From Firmicutes bacterium UBA3920 (lineage in GTDB: Bacteria; Bacillota; Clostridia; Caldicoprobacterales; Xylanivirgaceae): a stretch of DNA of 9,094 nt. The position numbers were made by a program, and so were the translations under genes. Positions 1 through 5,313 of this stretch are shown here, piece by piece. Each line of letters opens with the position of its first letter. Within the stretch, counting starts at the first letter, position 1. Below the pieces are notes generated by a model. It was given only the letters and a program-made list of their open reading frames with translations, made no database searches and was not told where the DNA came from. Where the stretch lies: positions 645 through 9,738 of the forward strand of contig DGES01000082.1 in assembly GCA_002386065.1 (NCBI GenBank), read 5' to 3'.

Positions 1-24
1 TCAATAAAGAAAATAAACCGATTG

Positions 25-228
25 TCAAAATAGTCCCCTTATAATTAAAAGTATTCCGAATATTAGCAGTGGAATACCAAATATCGCGCCGGCGATACTT
101 ATTGTAAGTATCACACCTATAATTACAAATACAACTCCTAATATTATAGCCAATAACCTGCCTGTAAATCTCAATATAGTAGAAAGCAGACTCCATATTA
201 CACGAAACATCCGACTAAATATAAACAT
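25..228 (-). CDS. Small two-helix membrane protein of unknown function
   Basis: A 67-residue, very hydrophobic protein. Residues 1-24 carry the charges (Arg6, Arg9, Arg20, Arg24) and look amphipathic. Two membrane segments follow, about residues 25-45 and 47-63, joined by a short turn with the motif GAIFGIPL, and the protein ends in RGLF. Small membrane proteins with a Gly-Ile-Pro turn and an arginine-containing tail occur in many Firmicutes, as I recall, but I know no assigned role. The open frame extends upstream to 318, but that part would overlap the terminator of the upstream gene and has no ribosome binding site. I chose the ATG at 226-228 because AGGGG (238-242) lies nine bases before it. 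The stop is TGA at 25-27. It follows the rubrerythrin-like gene after a strong terminator, so it probably has its own promoter. Confidence 0.6.
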   Translation of the reverse strand: MFIFSRMFRVIWSLLSTILRFTGRLLAIILGVVFVIIGVILTISIAGAIFGIPLLIFGILLIIRGLF

Positions 229-302
229 ATATATCATCCCCTGCATTGTATTATTAATACGAAAGGTTAATATATATATATTATCACATCCATATGATAA
301 AT

Positions 303-349
303 AAAATAGAGATGGCACACCCTAAAAAAAGGGATACCATCTCTATTTT
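303..349 (-). terminator. Rho-independent terminator of the rubrerythrin-like gene
   Basis: A perfect 13-bp inverted repeat, AAAATAGAGATGG (303-315) and CCATCTCTATTTT (337-349), encloses a smaller CCCT/AGGG pairing (320-323 with 330-333) around seven A residues. On the minus strand the stem ends in UUUUAUUUAU, a usable U-rich tail. The stem begins inside the stop codon of the gene (TAA at 348-350), so termination is immediate. Confidence 0.8.
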
Positions 350-854
350 AACCCCTGTATTCTTCTAATCTCTCAGTCAAATCTTGTAAGTGTTTTTTCT
401 CTTCTTTGAGGATTTCTCTAAATGCATTCTTCGCCTCTACATACTTTGAATATATTATCATCTCTGTATAGAAGAGTATAGAATCTTTTTCCGCCTGTAT
501 ACCAAACTTCAACACATCCTCTACGTCCTCTATGGTATCGAGCACCTTGTCCTGTTCCTCATCACTAGGGAATATAAGGTTCTTTACCATGCTGTCAAAA
601 TACGCCGCTACCTCTGGTTCAAACAAATACGTGTCATCAAAATCATCCTTCAATTCGAAAGTCGAATCATAGATCTTTTGAAATGTCTTGGCATGTTCTT
701 TTTCTTCTCTTCCAAGTTGTTTCAACATATTAGCCGCATCTTCGTCTTTTTCCTTAATCTTATCTGCTGCCAATGTATAAAATCTCTCACCTCGTCTTTC
801 AATGCCTATAGCTACCTTCAAAGCCTCAATATCATTAAATGTACTCTGTGGCAT
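348..854 (-). CDS. Rubrerythrin-like ferritin-fold diiron protein, without a rubredoxin domain
   Basis: A 168-residue helical protein with two copies of the ferritin/rubrerythrin metal-binding pattern. Glu19 is followed by Glu51-x-x-His54 (EEKEHAKTF) in the first half, and Glu122 by Glu152-x-x-His155 (EEKKHLQDL) in the second. This matches the four-helix bundle that holds a non-haem diiron site. Classical rubrerythrins are about 190 residues and end in a C-terminal rubredoxin domain; here the chain stops after the diiron domain and has no CxxC motif. Known relatives reduce hydrogen peroxide or detoxify oxygen in the cytoplasm of anaerobes, so peroxidase activity is an inference. A separate rubredoxin gene lies 193 bases upstream on the same strand and could supply electrons, although a terminator separates the two. 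The ATG at 854 is preceded by AAGGGG with a seven-base gap. Confidence 0.85.
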   Translation of the reverse strand: MPQSTFNDIEALKVAIGIERRGERFYTLAADKIKEKDEDAANMLKQLGREEKEHAKTFQKIYDSTFELKDDFDDTYLFEPEVAAYFDSMVKNLIFPSDEEQDKVLDTIEDVEDVLKFGIQAEKDSILFYTEMIIYSKYVEAKNAFREILKEEKKHLQDLTERLEEYRG

Positions 855-889
855 ATCTACACCCCTTCCCTAATTAATTCATTGAATTT

Positions 890-904
890 ACATATTCACT
901 ATAA
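890..904 (-). promoter_or_regulatory. Possible -10 region with a PerR-box-like sequence
   Basis: On the minus strand, upstream of the rubrerythrin-like gene, TTATAGTGAATATGT contains TATAGT, a five-of-six match to a sigma-A -10 element. The same 15 bases match the clostridial/Bacillus PerR box consensus (TTATAATnATTATAA, quoted from memory) at 11 of 14 specified positions. No good -35 element is seen at the right distance. In such AT-rich DNA a match of this quality can arise by chance, so both readings are weak. Confidence 0.2.
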
Positions 905-990
905 AACTCCTACTCTTCATCACATAGATATATTTACATTCTCTTTCAAAAAGAGAGTATCACAATTTATCAGATATGAAAAGATCACCT

Positions 991-1037
991 AAAAAACAGG
1001 TAGCCGAGACAATCCATAGCCCCGGCCACACTTTTTT
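991..1037 (-). terminator. Terminator downstream of rubredoxin
   Basis: On the minus strand GTGGCCG (1023-1029) pairs with CGGCTAC (1000-1006), seven base pairs including one G-U. The stem is flanked by an A-run before it and a run of six U after it (from 991-996). It lies 11 bases after the rubredoxin stop codon and is the most GC-rich patch of this intergenic region. The flanking A and T runs would let it work on either strand, but no plus-strand gene points at it. Confidence 0.65.
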
Positions 1038-1047
1038 GTTTTTAAAA

Positions 1048-1212
1048 CTATTCCTCTATAGGTTCAAACATATCCTTTCCTGCACCGCATTCAGGGCATA
1101 CCCAATCATCTGGAATATCCTCAAACGCTGTACCTGGGGCTATACCTCCATCTGGATCCCCTAGCTTAGGATCATATATGTATCCACATATTGTACACTC
1201 ATATCTCTTCAT
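1048..1212 (-). CDS. Rubredoxin
   Basis: A 54-residue protein with the full rubredoxin signature: Cys6-x-x-Cys9-Gly (CTICGYIYDP) and Cys39-Pro-x-Cys42-Gly (CPECGAGK). These four cysteines bind one iron. The central stretch GDPDGGIAPGT and Phe30, Asp35-Asp36-Trp37 are typical of the family. Length is normal (about 52-54 residues). It carries single electrons in the cytoplasm, commonly from an NAD(P)H or ferredoxin-linked reductase to rubrerythrin, superoxide reductase or flavodiiron proteins. The ATG at 1210-1212 has an excellent ribosome binding site, AGGAGGG with a seven-base gap. It has its own promoter (1261-1289) and terminator (991-1037), so it is probably transcribed alone. The rubredoxin-less rubrerythrin-like protein encoded next downstream is a plausible partner; that is inference from proximity. 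Confidence 0.95.
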   Translation of the reverse strand: MKRYECTICGYIYDPKLGDPDGGIAPGTAFEDIPDDWVCPECGAGKDMFEPIEE

Positions 1213-1260
1213 TATAAATCCCTCCTTTTTTTGTTCAAAATCTTTATTTGTTCACTATTA

Positions 1261-1289
1261 AATATAATACCCCAATCAATCGCTGTAAA
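1261..1289 (-). promoter_or_regulatory. Sigma-A-type promoter of rubredoxin
   Basis: On the minus strand TTTACA (1284-1289) and TATATT (1261-1266) are separated by exactly 17 bases, about 50 bases before the rubredoxin start codon. Each hexamer has four or five matches to the TTGACA/TATAAT consensus. No other promoter in this gap is as good. Confidence 0.5.
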
Positions 1290-1400
1290 ACAAAAATAAT
1301 TTTTGGCATTTATTTCCTATATATTCACATAGTTTGAGAAAAACAATTTTGTAGGAAATATTAAAACTTGCAAATAAAAAAACAATAAAAAACTTGGTCG

Positions 1401-1420
1401 GTATAACTTAAAAACTATAC
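1401..1420 (-). terminator. Weak hairpin, possible trpS terminator
   Basis: Just after the trpS stop, the minus-strand RNA can form an eight-bp hairpin (GUAUAGUU with AGUUAUAC, two G-U pairs). Nine further bases separate it from long U runs, UUUUUU and UUUUUUU, at about 1379-1392. The gap between stem and U-tract is longer than in a standard terminator, so this is only a possible transcript end. Confidence 0.3.
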
Positions 1421-1425
1421 TTCCA

Positions 1426-2427
1426 TCACAATCTGGGTAATAGTCCTACTTTCTTATATACCTTACGCAGCGTCTTATTTGCAATATATGATGCCTTTTC
1501 TGCCCCTTCCTTCATAACTGAATCTAGATATTTTCTATTGTCCATGAGCTCTTTATATCTATCTTGTATAGGTTTTAAAGTTTCAACAACAGACTGCCCC
1601 ACTGCAGATTTAAAATCACCATATCCCTTTCCTTCAAACTCCCTTTCAATTTCATCAAATGACTTCCCAGTCATGGAAGAATATATGCTCATAAGATTAC
1701 TAATTCCCGCCTTTTCCTTCTCATCATAGCGTATTTCCATATCCGAATCTGTAACTGCTCGTTTAAACTTTCGCATTATAACATCAGGTTCATCAAGAAT
1801 ACCTATATATGCGTTGGGATTTTCATCAGATTTTGACATCTTAACCATAGGATCTTGTAGGCTCATCACTCTAGCACCCACCTTAGGTATATAGCCATCT
1901 GGTATAGTAAATACATCACCATATATATTGTTGAATCTATTAGCTATATCTCGAGTTATTTCAAGGTGTTGTTTTTGATCTTCTCCCACAGGCACTAAAT
2001 CTGTCTGATATAGTAAAATATCGGCAGCCATGAGTACAGGATATGTGAAAAGCCCTGCATTTATATTATCAGGATGCTTTTTTGCCTTTTCCTTAAATTG
2101 TGTCATTCTACTAAGTTCGCCTATATATGTATAACAATTTAATATCCATGCTAGTTCAGCATGGGCACTCACATGTGATTGTATAAATATTATACTCTTT
2201 TTAGGATCTAAACCACATGCCATATATTGTGCTAAAAATGAAAGACTTCGCCTTCTGAGCTCTTTAGGATCTTGCCTTACTGTCAGTGAATGAAGATCTA
2301 CTATGCAATATATACATTCATATTCGTCCTGTAATTCGACCCAATTTTTTAAAGCACCTACATAATTTCCAAGGGTCAAAAAACCCGACGGTTGACTTCC
2401 ACTAAATATTCTCTTTCTTTGACTCAT
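1426..2427 (-). CDS. trpS: Tryptophanyl-tRNA synthetase
   Basis: A 333-residue class I aminoacyl-tRNA synthetase that activates tryptophan with ATP and charges tRNA-Trp in the cytoplasm. Family marks are the HIGH-equivalent region PSGFLTLGNYVGA (residues 13-25), AADILLYQTDLVPVGEDQ (134-151) with Asp136, which lines the tryptophan pocket in characterised homologues, and the KMSKS loop (196-200, KMSKSDENP). Length fits bacterial TrpRS (about 330 residues). The frame is open to an ATG at 2478, which would add 17 residues, but the chosen ATG at 2425-2427 has AAGGAAGGG nine bases upstream and gives the family's usual N-terminus. Firmicute trpS genes are often preceded by a T-box; the conserved T-box core is not visible between 2428 and 2774. 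The gene stands alone, with gaps of 213 and 347 bases on either side. Confidence 0.95.
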   Translation of the reverse strand: MSQRKRIFSGSQPSGFLTLGNYVGALKNWVELQDEYECIYCIVDLHSLTVRQDPKELRRRSLSFLAQYMACGLDPKKSIIFIQSHVSAHAELAWILNCYTYIGELSRMTQFKEKAKKHPDNINAGLFTYPVLMAADILLYQTDLVPVGEDQKQHLEITRDIANRFNNIYGDVFTIPDGYIPKVGARVMSLQDPMVKMSKSDENPNAYIGILDEPDVIMRKFKRAVTDSDMEIRYDEKEKAGISNLMSIYSSMTGKSFDEIEREFEGKGYGDFKSAVGQSVVETLKPIQDRYKELMDNRKYLDSVMKEGAEKASYIANKTLRKVYKKVGLLPRL

Positions 2428-2436
2428 ACTTTCATT

Positions 2437-2445
2437 CCCTTCCTT
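2437..2445 (-). promoter_or_regulatory. Ribosome binding site that decides the trpS start
   Basis: AAGGAAGGG on the minus strand, nine bases before the ATG at 2427. It supports the 333-residue form over the longer open frame starting at 2478, which has no such site. Confidence 0.7.
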
Positions 2446-2651
2446 CATAAGTTTTTCTGTCCAATAGATAATATTCATATTTATCTATTAGCCTATATCT
2501 TTACATAACAAAAAATATATTCAATTAACTATATCCATAACTTTTTGCTAAATTGGCACTATACCTTTACATTTTAGCATTCTTTGCATTCTGTATTCAA
2601 GTTGATTACATTTTTATAAAAATAAAACAAATCCACATTAACTTACAAATT

Positions 2652-2684
2652 GTTTATGTTTATTATTCAACAAAGAACATAAAC
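2652..2684. repeat. Nine-bp perfect inverted repeat
   Basis: GTTTATGTT (2652-2660) and AACATAAAC (2676-2684) are exact inverse copies around a 15-base spacer. No U-tract follows on either strand, so it is not an obvious terminator. It could be a protein-binding site or an RNA hairpin in the transcript leading into trpS. Confidence 0.5.
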
Positions 2685-2774
2685 CTCTTTGAGAGCATAC
2701 AATAATCTGCAATACTCCATTAAATACTTAGATAGCAAAAGTCACATCAACTCAAGATTTAATAAAAACTTGTA

Positions 2775-3395
2775 TTAGACCAAACTGTCCATATATGCCT
2801 TAAGTTTCTTGAGGTCTTCCTCATATATAGCCTTGAGCTCCCGTCTATAAATGATACTTGCTGGATGATAAAGAGGAAAGAGGCTGGTCACATAACCTTT
2901 ATCGCCTATCTCTATATCAAATGGATTACCATGGACATCACCTATTTTTATATCTCTACGCCCTGATAATGTCTTAAGTGCAGTATTGCCCAAACTTACT
3001 ACCACTTTAGGCTCTATTATTGTAAGTTCTTTTATAAGCCAAACCCGACTTAAGTCTATCTCCTCCCTTGTGGGAGGCCTATTTGATAGCCTGCCTGTCT
3101 TCTCATTCTTCTTAAATGGCCTAAACTTAACCACATTTGTTATATATATATCTTCTCGTTCTAACTCAAGTATATCTAAAAACTCCTCTAAGTTTTTTCC
3201 TGCCTTACCTACAAAAGGTCGCTGCTTAATAGTCTCTTGTTCCCCTGGGGCTTCCCCCACTAATACCATAGGTGAATTTACATTTCCTTCGCCGAATACT
3301 AAAATTTTTTCTGTATCATGATATATTTGACTAAAAAATGACTTACATTCCTTTTTAAAAAGGGCAAGTTGGGCCATCTTATTTTCCCTATTCAA
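2775..3395 (-). CDS. Uracil-DNA glycosylase family 4-like protein lacking the Fe-S cysteines
   Basis: A 206-residue member of the uracil-DNA glycosylase superfamily. Visible motifs are GEAPGEQE (47-54), RPFVGKAGKNL (59-69), the segment ITNVVKFRP (85-93), SLGNTALK (134-141) and HPASII (177-182). This is the layout of family 4 enzymes, which cut uracil bases from DNA to start base excision repair. The family's [4Fe-4S] ligands are missing: there is no N-terminal CxxC pair, Phe91 replaces the Cys of KCRP, and Ser116 aligns with the fourth Cys. The adjacent upstream gene encodes a paralogue that keeps all four. Similar cluster-less paralogues are, as I recall, present in other Clostridia, so this is probably a real lineage rather than decay. 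The start is TTG at 3393-3395, chosen because GAGG lies seven bases before it; ATG at 3375-3377 is the alternative. Substrate preference is unknown. Confidence 0.8.
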   Translation of the reverse strand: MNRENKMAQLALFKKECKSFFSQIYHDTEKILVFGEGNVNSPMVLVGEAPGEQETIKQRPFVGKAGKNLEEFLDILELEREDIYITNVVKFRPFKKNEKTGRLSNRPPTREEIDLSRVWLIKELTIIEPKVVVSLGNTALKTLSGRRDIKIGDVHGNPFDIEIGDKGYVTSLFPLYHPASIIYRRELKAIYEEDLKKLKAYMDSLV

Positions 3396-3406
3396 TCTAT
3401 CACCTC
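3396..3406 (-). promoter_or_regulatory. Ribosome binding site supporting a TTG start
   Basis: On the minus strand GAGG (3403-3406) lies seven bases before the TTG at 3393-3395. The next in-frame ATG (3375-3377) has a weaker AGGG eight bases upstream of it. Both starts are possible; the difference is six residues. Confidence 0.5.
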
Positions 3407-3473
3407 ATTACTTACTTCTTACTATGGTTTATAGAATTTAAATATACATAATATATTATCTACCATATATGAA

Positions 3474-4034
3474 TTATAATTCGCAGAGTTTGTCCCTTAT
3501 AGATTTAAAATCTTCCCATGCCTCATATTTTTTTTGAGGATCTCTAAGTAAGGCTGCAGGATGATATGTAGATGTCAAGAAATAACCCTTTCTTTCGTAC
3601 CATTGACCGCGTACTTTAGTTATACGGGCATCTTTATCTATGACATATTTAAGGGCAGTAGCACCAAGACATACTATTATACTGGGGCGAATTAGATATA
3701 CCTGTCGTCTAAGATATGGAAGACATCTATTAGCTTCTTCTTCGCTAGGCTCTCTATTTCTTGGAGGACGACATTTTACTATGTTTGCTATATATACATC
3801 GTCCCTAGTAAGATCGATGGCTCTAAGCATCTTATCAAACAATTGACCTGCAGGACCTACAAATGGTCTGCCCTGCAAATCCTCTTGACGACCTGGTCCT
3901 TCGCCTATAAACATTATAGACGCCTGCCTATTACCCTCACCCAATACTGAGTGGGTTCGACCCTTACACAAATCGCACATTTTGCACCCTACAACCACAG
4001 CCTCTAAATTTTCCCATAATTCATCTGTTGTCAT
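3474..4034 (-). CDS. Family 4 uracil-DNA glycosylase with [4Fe-4S] cluster
   Basis: A 186-residue enzyme that removes uracil, formed by cytosine deamination, from DNA. It has the complete family 4 layout: cluster ligands Cys17 and Cys20 (GCKMCDLC), motif GEGPGRQED (44-52), GRPFVGPAGQL (55-65), KCRPPRNREP with Cys88, the fourth ligand Cys104, CLGATALK (122-129) and HPAALLR (158-164). The spacing between Cys88 and Cys104 fits the known pattern. The usual family motif has GEAPG; Gly replaces Ala here, a mild change. Length is typical (about 190-200 residues). The ATG at 4032-4034 follows GAGG by nine bases. A cluster-less paralogue begins 78 bases downstream on the same strand with no terminator visible between, so the two may be co-transcribed. 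Confidence 0.92.
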   Translation of the reverse strand: MTTDELWENLEAVVVGCKMCDLCKGRTHSVLGEGNRQASIMFIGEGPGRQEDLQGRPFVGPAGQLFDKMLRAIDLTRDDVYIANIVKCRPPRNREPSEEEANRCLPYLRRQVYLIRPSIIVCLGATALKYVIDKDARITKVRGQWYERKGYFLTSTYHPAALLRDPQKKYEAWEDFKSIRDKLCEL

Positions 4035-4102
4035 ATTCTAAAACCTCTTTAAAACTTTTTTAAAACAATTAATTAAACTCTATTATATTACTTTTTGGCG
4101 AC

Positions 4103-4131
4103 ATTATAGTTATTAAATTTAATGCTAAGAA
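4103..4131 (-). promoter_or_regulatory. Possible promoter of the two glycosylase genes
   Basis: On the minus strand a perfect -10 hexamer TATAAT (4103-4108) lies 17 bases after TTCTTA (4126-4131), a poor -35 match. It is about 70 bases before the start codon. Other TATAAT sequences occur nearby in this AT-rich DNA, so the choice is uncertain. Confidence 0.35.
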
Positions 4132-4295
4132 TATTATATAGTGAGCCTTTAATAATATTATCAGTGGTTATCTACGGCTACTCAACTTACTCTTTGTTTT
4201 TGTTACATTATAAGATATCCCATATGTTCTTAGTATATTATAGTATCTAATATTCAGCAACTCAAAAAATTTACTTCTTTCCTTACAATCTACTT

Positions 4296-4335
4296 ATTAA
4301 ATTTTGGTTACAACTTAATTAAATTTTGGTTACAA
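4296..4335. repeat. Tandem 18-bp direct repeat, 22-bp period
   Basis: ATTAAATTTTGGTTACAA occurs at 4296-4313 and again, identically, at 4318-4335. A third, partial copy (TTACAA, 4283-4288) precedes them. The 22-bp period is close to two helical turns, so equal sites would face the same side of the DNA. That fits an operator for a dimeric or cooperative regulator, but no regulator is known to me for this sequence. Confidence 0.75.
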
Positions 4336-4509
4336 TTGATATTTCTTTATCATTTTTTTAGTTTTATTACGGAGTTTAAAATCTTATTAATCCCAAAAAA
4401 TGAATATAATTAAAGAATATCTTCGTTAAAAAACAAGTCCATTTATGAAATTTCTTATATTCGTTATTGCAATTGTCAAAATATTAACAATATAATGCCT
4501 CATTGGTTC

Positions 4510-4537
4510 TTTACCATATATTTTTTAATGCTATAAT
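4510..4537 (+). promoter_or_regulatory. Promoter of the cysteine-rich small gene
   Basis: TTTACC (4510-4515) and a perfect TATAAT (4532-4537) are separated by 16 bases. The predicted start point is near 4544, giving a leader of about 45 bases before the ATG at 4588. Confidence 0.5.
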
Positions 4538-4572
4538 ATAGTTACCAATATTAGTTTAAATTCAACTCTAGC

Positions 4573-4580
4573 AAGGAGGT
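4573..4580 (+). promoter_or_regulatory. Strong ribosome binding site
   Basis: AAGGAGGT, nearly the full complement of the 16S rRNA 3' end, with eight bases between AGGAGG and the ATG at 4588. It is the best support that the small gene downstream is really translated. Confidence 0.8.
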
Positions 4581-4587
4581 TGATAGT

Positions 4588-4881
4588 ATGTGTAAATATT
4601 CCTCTGTTTGTGATAGGTGTAAACAAGAAATTTTAGTAGAAGTCAATCAAAAAAATATGCAAGATGCAGAGGTTGTTGTTTCATCTGACTGTTCCATGCT
4701 GTCTAAAGCAATTCCCTCTCCCCTAACTATTGATGTTATGTACGAAATAATCGCAAATAAAACAGATTCAAATATATATAATATATTAGCTGATCATCAT
4801 GATACAGAAGGCTGTACTGCATATGACTCCATAAAATCTGCATTAGAGAAAAACTTAGGAAGATATTACGAACTTGCATAA
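4588..4881 (+). CDS. Cysteine-rich small protein of unknown function
   Basis: A 97-residue soluble protein, the only plus-strand gene in the window. It has five cysteines (Cys2, Cys8, Cys11, Cys35, Cys76), including a Cys8-x-x-Cys11 pair, an SSDC motif (32-35), and His70-His71 shortly before EGC (74-76). There is no signal peptide or membrane segment. The N-terminal half looks like beta strands and the C-terminal end (80-96) like a helix. The overall pattern, an early cysteine, then SDC, then a late Cys followed by an Ile/Ala/Leu helix, resembles small clostridial and archaeal proteins I recall as DUF6951; this is a tentative resemblance from memory. Metal or Fe-S binding is possible but not shown. 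Promoter and ribosome binding site are good; no terminator is visible directly after TAA. Confidence 0.75.
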   Translation: MCKYSSVCDRCKQEILVEVNQKNMQDAEVVVSSDCSMLSKAIPSPLTIDVMYEIIANKTDSNIYNILADHHDTEGCTAYDSIKSALEKNLGRYYELA

Positions 4882-5260
4882 TATATTTATCATTCCATTT
4901 TATTTGAACTTTTCTATCATTTTATTTAATTTTATAAATATATATTTGACTAATCGTAACTCTTGTCCCTTCTATAAACCAATGATATAATTTATATGGG
5001 CATATATTCTTTCACATAAGATAAATTTTTTTCCTTATTTTATTTATACTTATCACTTGTATTAAGGAGAAAAGCTAAGTTTCCTATTAAAACTACAAAA
5101 TATTAAGTTTATTATTTAAACTATATCAAATATCCGTTATTTTCTGACGAAAAAATAGATTCGAAGATAAAGAAAGAGAAGACAGGTTTGACAGAAATAA
5201 AATCCATGAAAACGCTTGGTAATTTCTATATAAAAAAACATGGAGATAATACATCTACAT
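4882..5260. other. Gene-free region with a possible short plus-strand transcript
   Basis: No protein gene is credible here. It contains a 12-bp palindrome AAATATATATTT (4936-4947), a plus-strand promoter candidate (4963-4991) with a palindrome just after it (4993-5006), an isolated AAGGAG near 5065 without a start codon at the right distance, and a purine-rich stretch at about 5145-5190. A frame open from 5107 to the TAG at 5311-5313 has its first ATG only at 5206 and runs into the terminator. Confidence 0.45.
4963..4991 (+). promoter_or_regulatory. Candidate plus-strand promoter without an obvious gene
   Basis: TTGTCC (4963-4968) and a perfect TATAAT (4986-4991) are exactly 17 bases apart. 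The palindrome TATATGGGCATATA (4993-5006) lies at the predicted start point and could be an operator. No protein gene follows before the PFOR terminator. Confidence 0.35.
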
Positions 5261-5312
5261 TATATAAAAAAAGGGATACACACTATACAGCATGTATCCC
5301 TTTTTTTATATA
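5261..5312 (-). terminator. Strong, probably bidirectional terminator of PFOR
   Basis: A perfect 20-bp inverted repeat with arms at 5261-5280 and 5293-5312 and a 12-base loop. Each arm holds GGGATACA or its complement next to seven A or seven T residues, so a GC-containing stem followed by a U7 tract is formed on either strand. It begins one base after the PFOR stop codon (TAA at 5314-5316). It could also end any plus-strand transcript arriving from the left. Confidence 0.9.
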
Positions 5313-5313
5313 G

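Larger units (their letters stand above)
2428..2774. other. 347-base AT-rich gap between the glycosylase gene and trpS
   Basis: No convincing gene is seen here. Two inverted repeats stand out: a perfect nine-bp one (2652-2684) and a seven-bp one, TGCTAAA (2546-2552) with TTTAGCA (2573-2579). No T-box core, Trp-rich leader peptide or consensus promoter was found, although trpS probably needs a promoter here. A five-codon ATG frame on the minus strand inside the first repeat has a Shine-Dalgarno-like GAGG only three bases before it and is not credible as a gene. Confidence 0.5.
4035..4587. other. 553-base gene-free region between divergent genes
   Basis: This region separates the minus-strand glycosylase genes from the plus-strand cysteine-rich gene, so it must hold promoters for both directions (4103-4131 and 4510-4537). 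It also holds an 18-bp direct repeat (4296-4335). The frames are broken by frequent stops and I see no conserved protein fragment or recognisable RNA gene. Confidence 0.5.

Noticed and set aside
678..992. Plus-strand open frame opposite the rubrerythrin-like gene
   Set aside because: It is the complement of a clear coding sequence, with a low-complexity Phe/Ser-rich translation and no family features.
976..1164. Plus-strand open frame opposite rubredoxin
   Set aside because: It covers the complement of the rubredoxin gene, whose four-cysteine signature is unambiguous on the minus strand.
2428..2774. T-box or Trp leader peptide upstream of trpS
   Set aside because: I looked for the conserved T-box core (AGGGTGG-n-ACCGCG, or its complement on the plus strand) and for runs of TGG codons on the minus strand and found neither.
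3448..3459. Palindrome ATAATATATTAT between the glycosylase genes
   Set aside because: It is made only of A and T, in DNA full of such sequences, and has no U-tract or promoter relation that would give it meaning.
4283..4335. CRISPR array
   Set aside because: The repeat units are 18 bp with a four-base spacer and only two full copies; there are no unique 30-40 bp spacers and no cas genes.
4402..4462. Inverted repeat GAATATAA / TTATATTC
   Set aside because: Eight AT-rich base pairs with a 45-base spacer are expected by chance in this sequence.
5107..5313. A 68-codon open frame on the plus strand with a lysine-rich translation
   Set aside because: It has no start codon with a ribosome binding site, its first ATG is at 5206, it runs through the terminator stem to end at 5313, and a neighbouring frame of the same purine-rich DNA looks equally protein-like.
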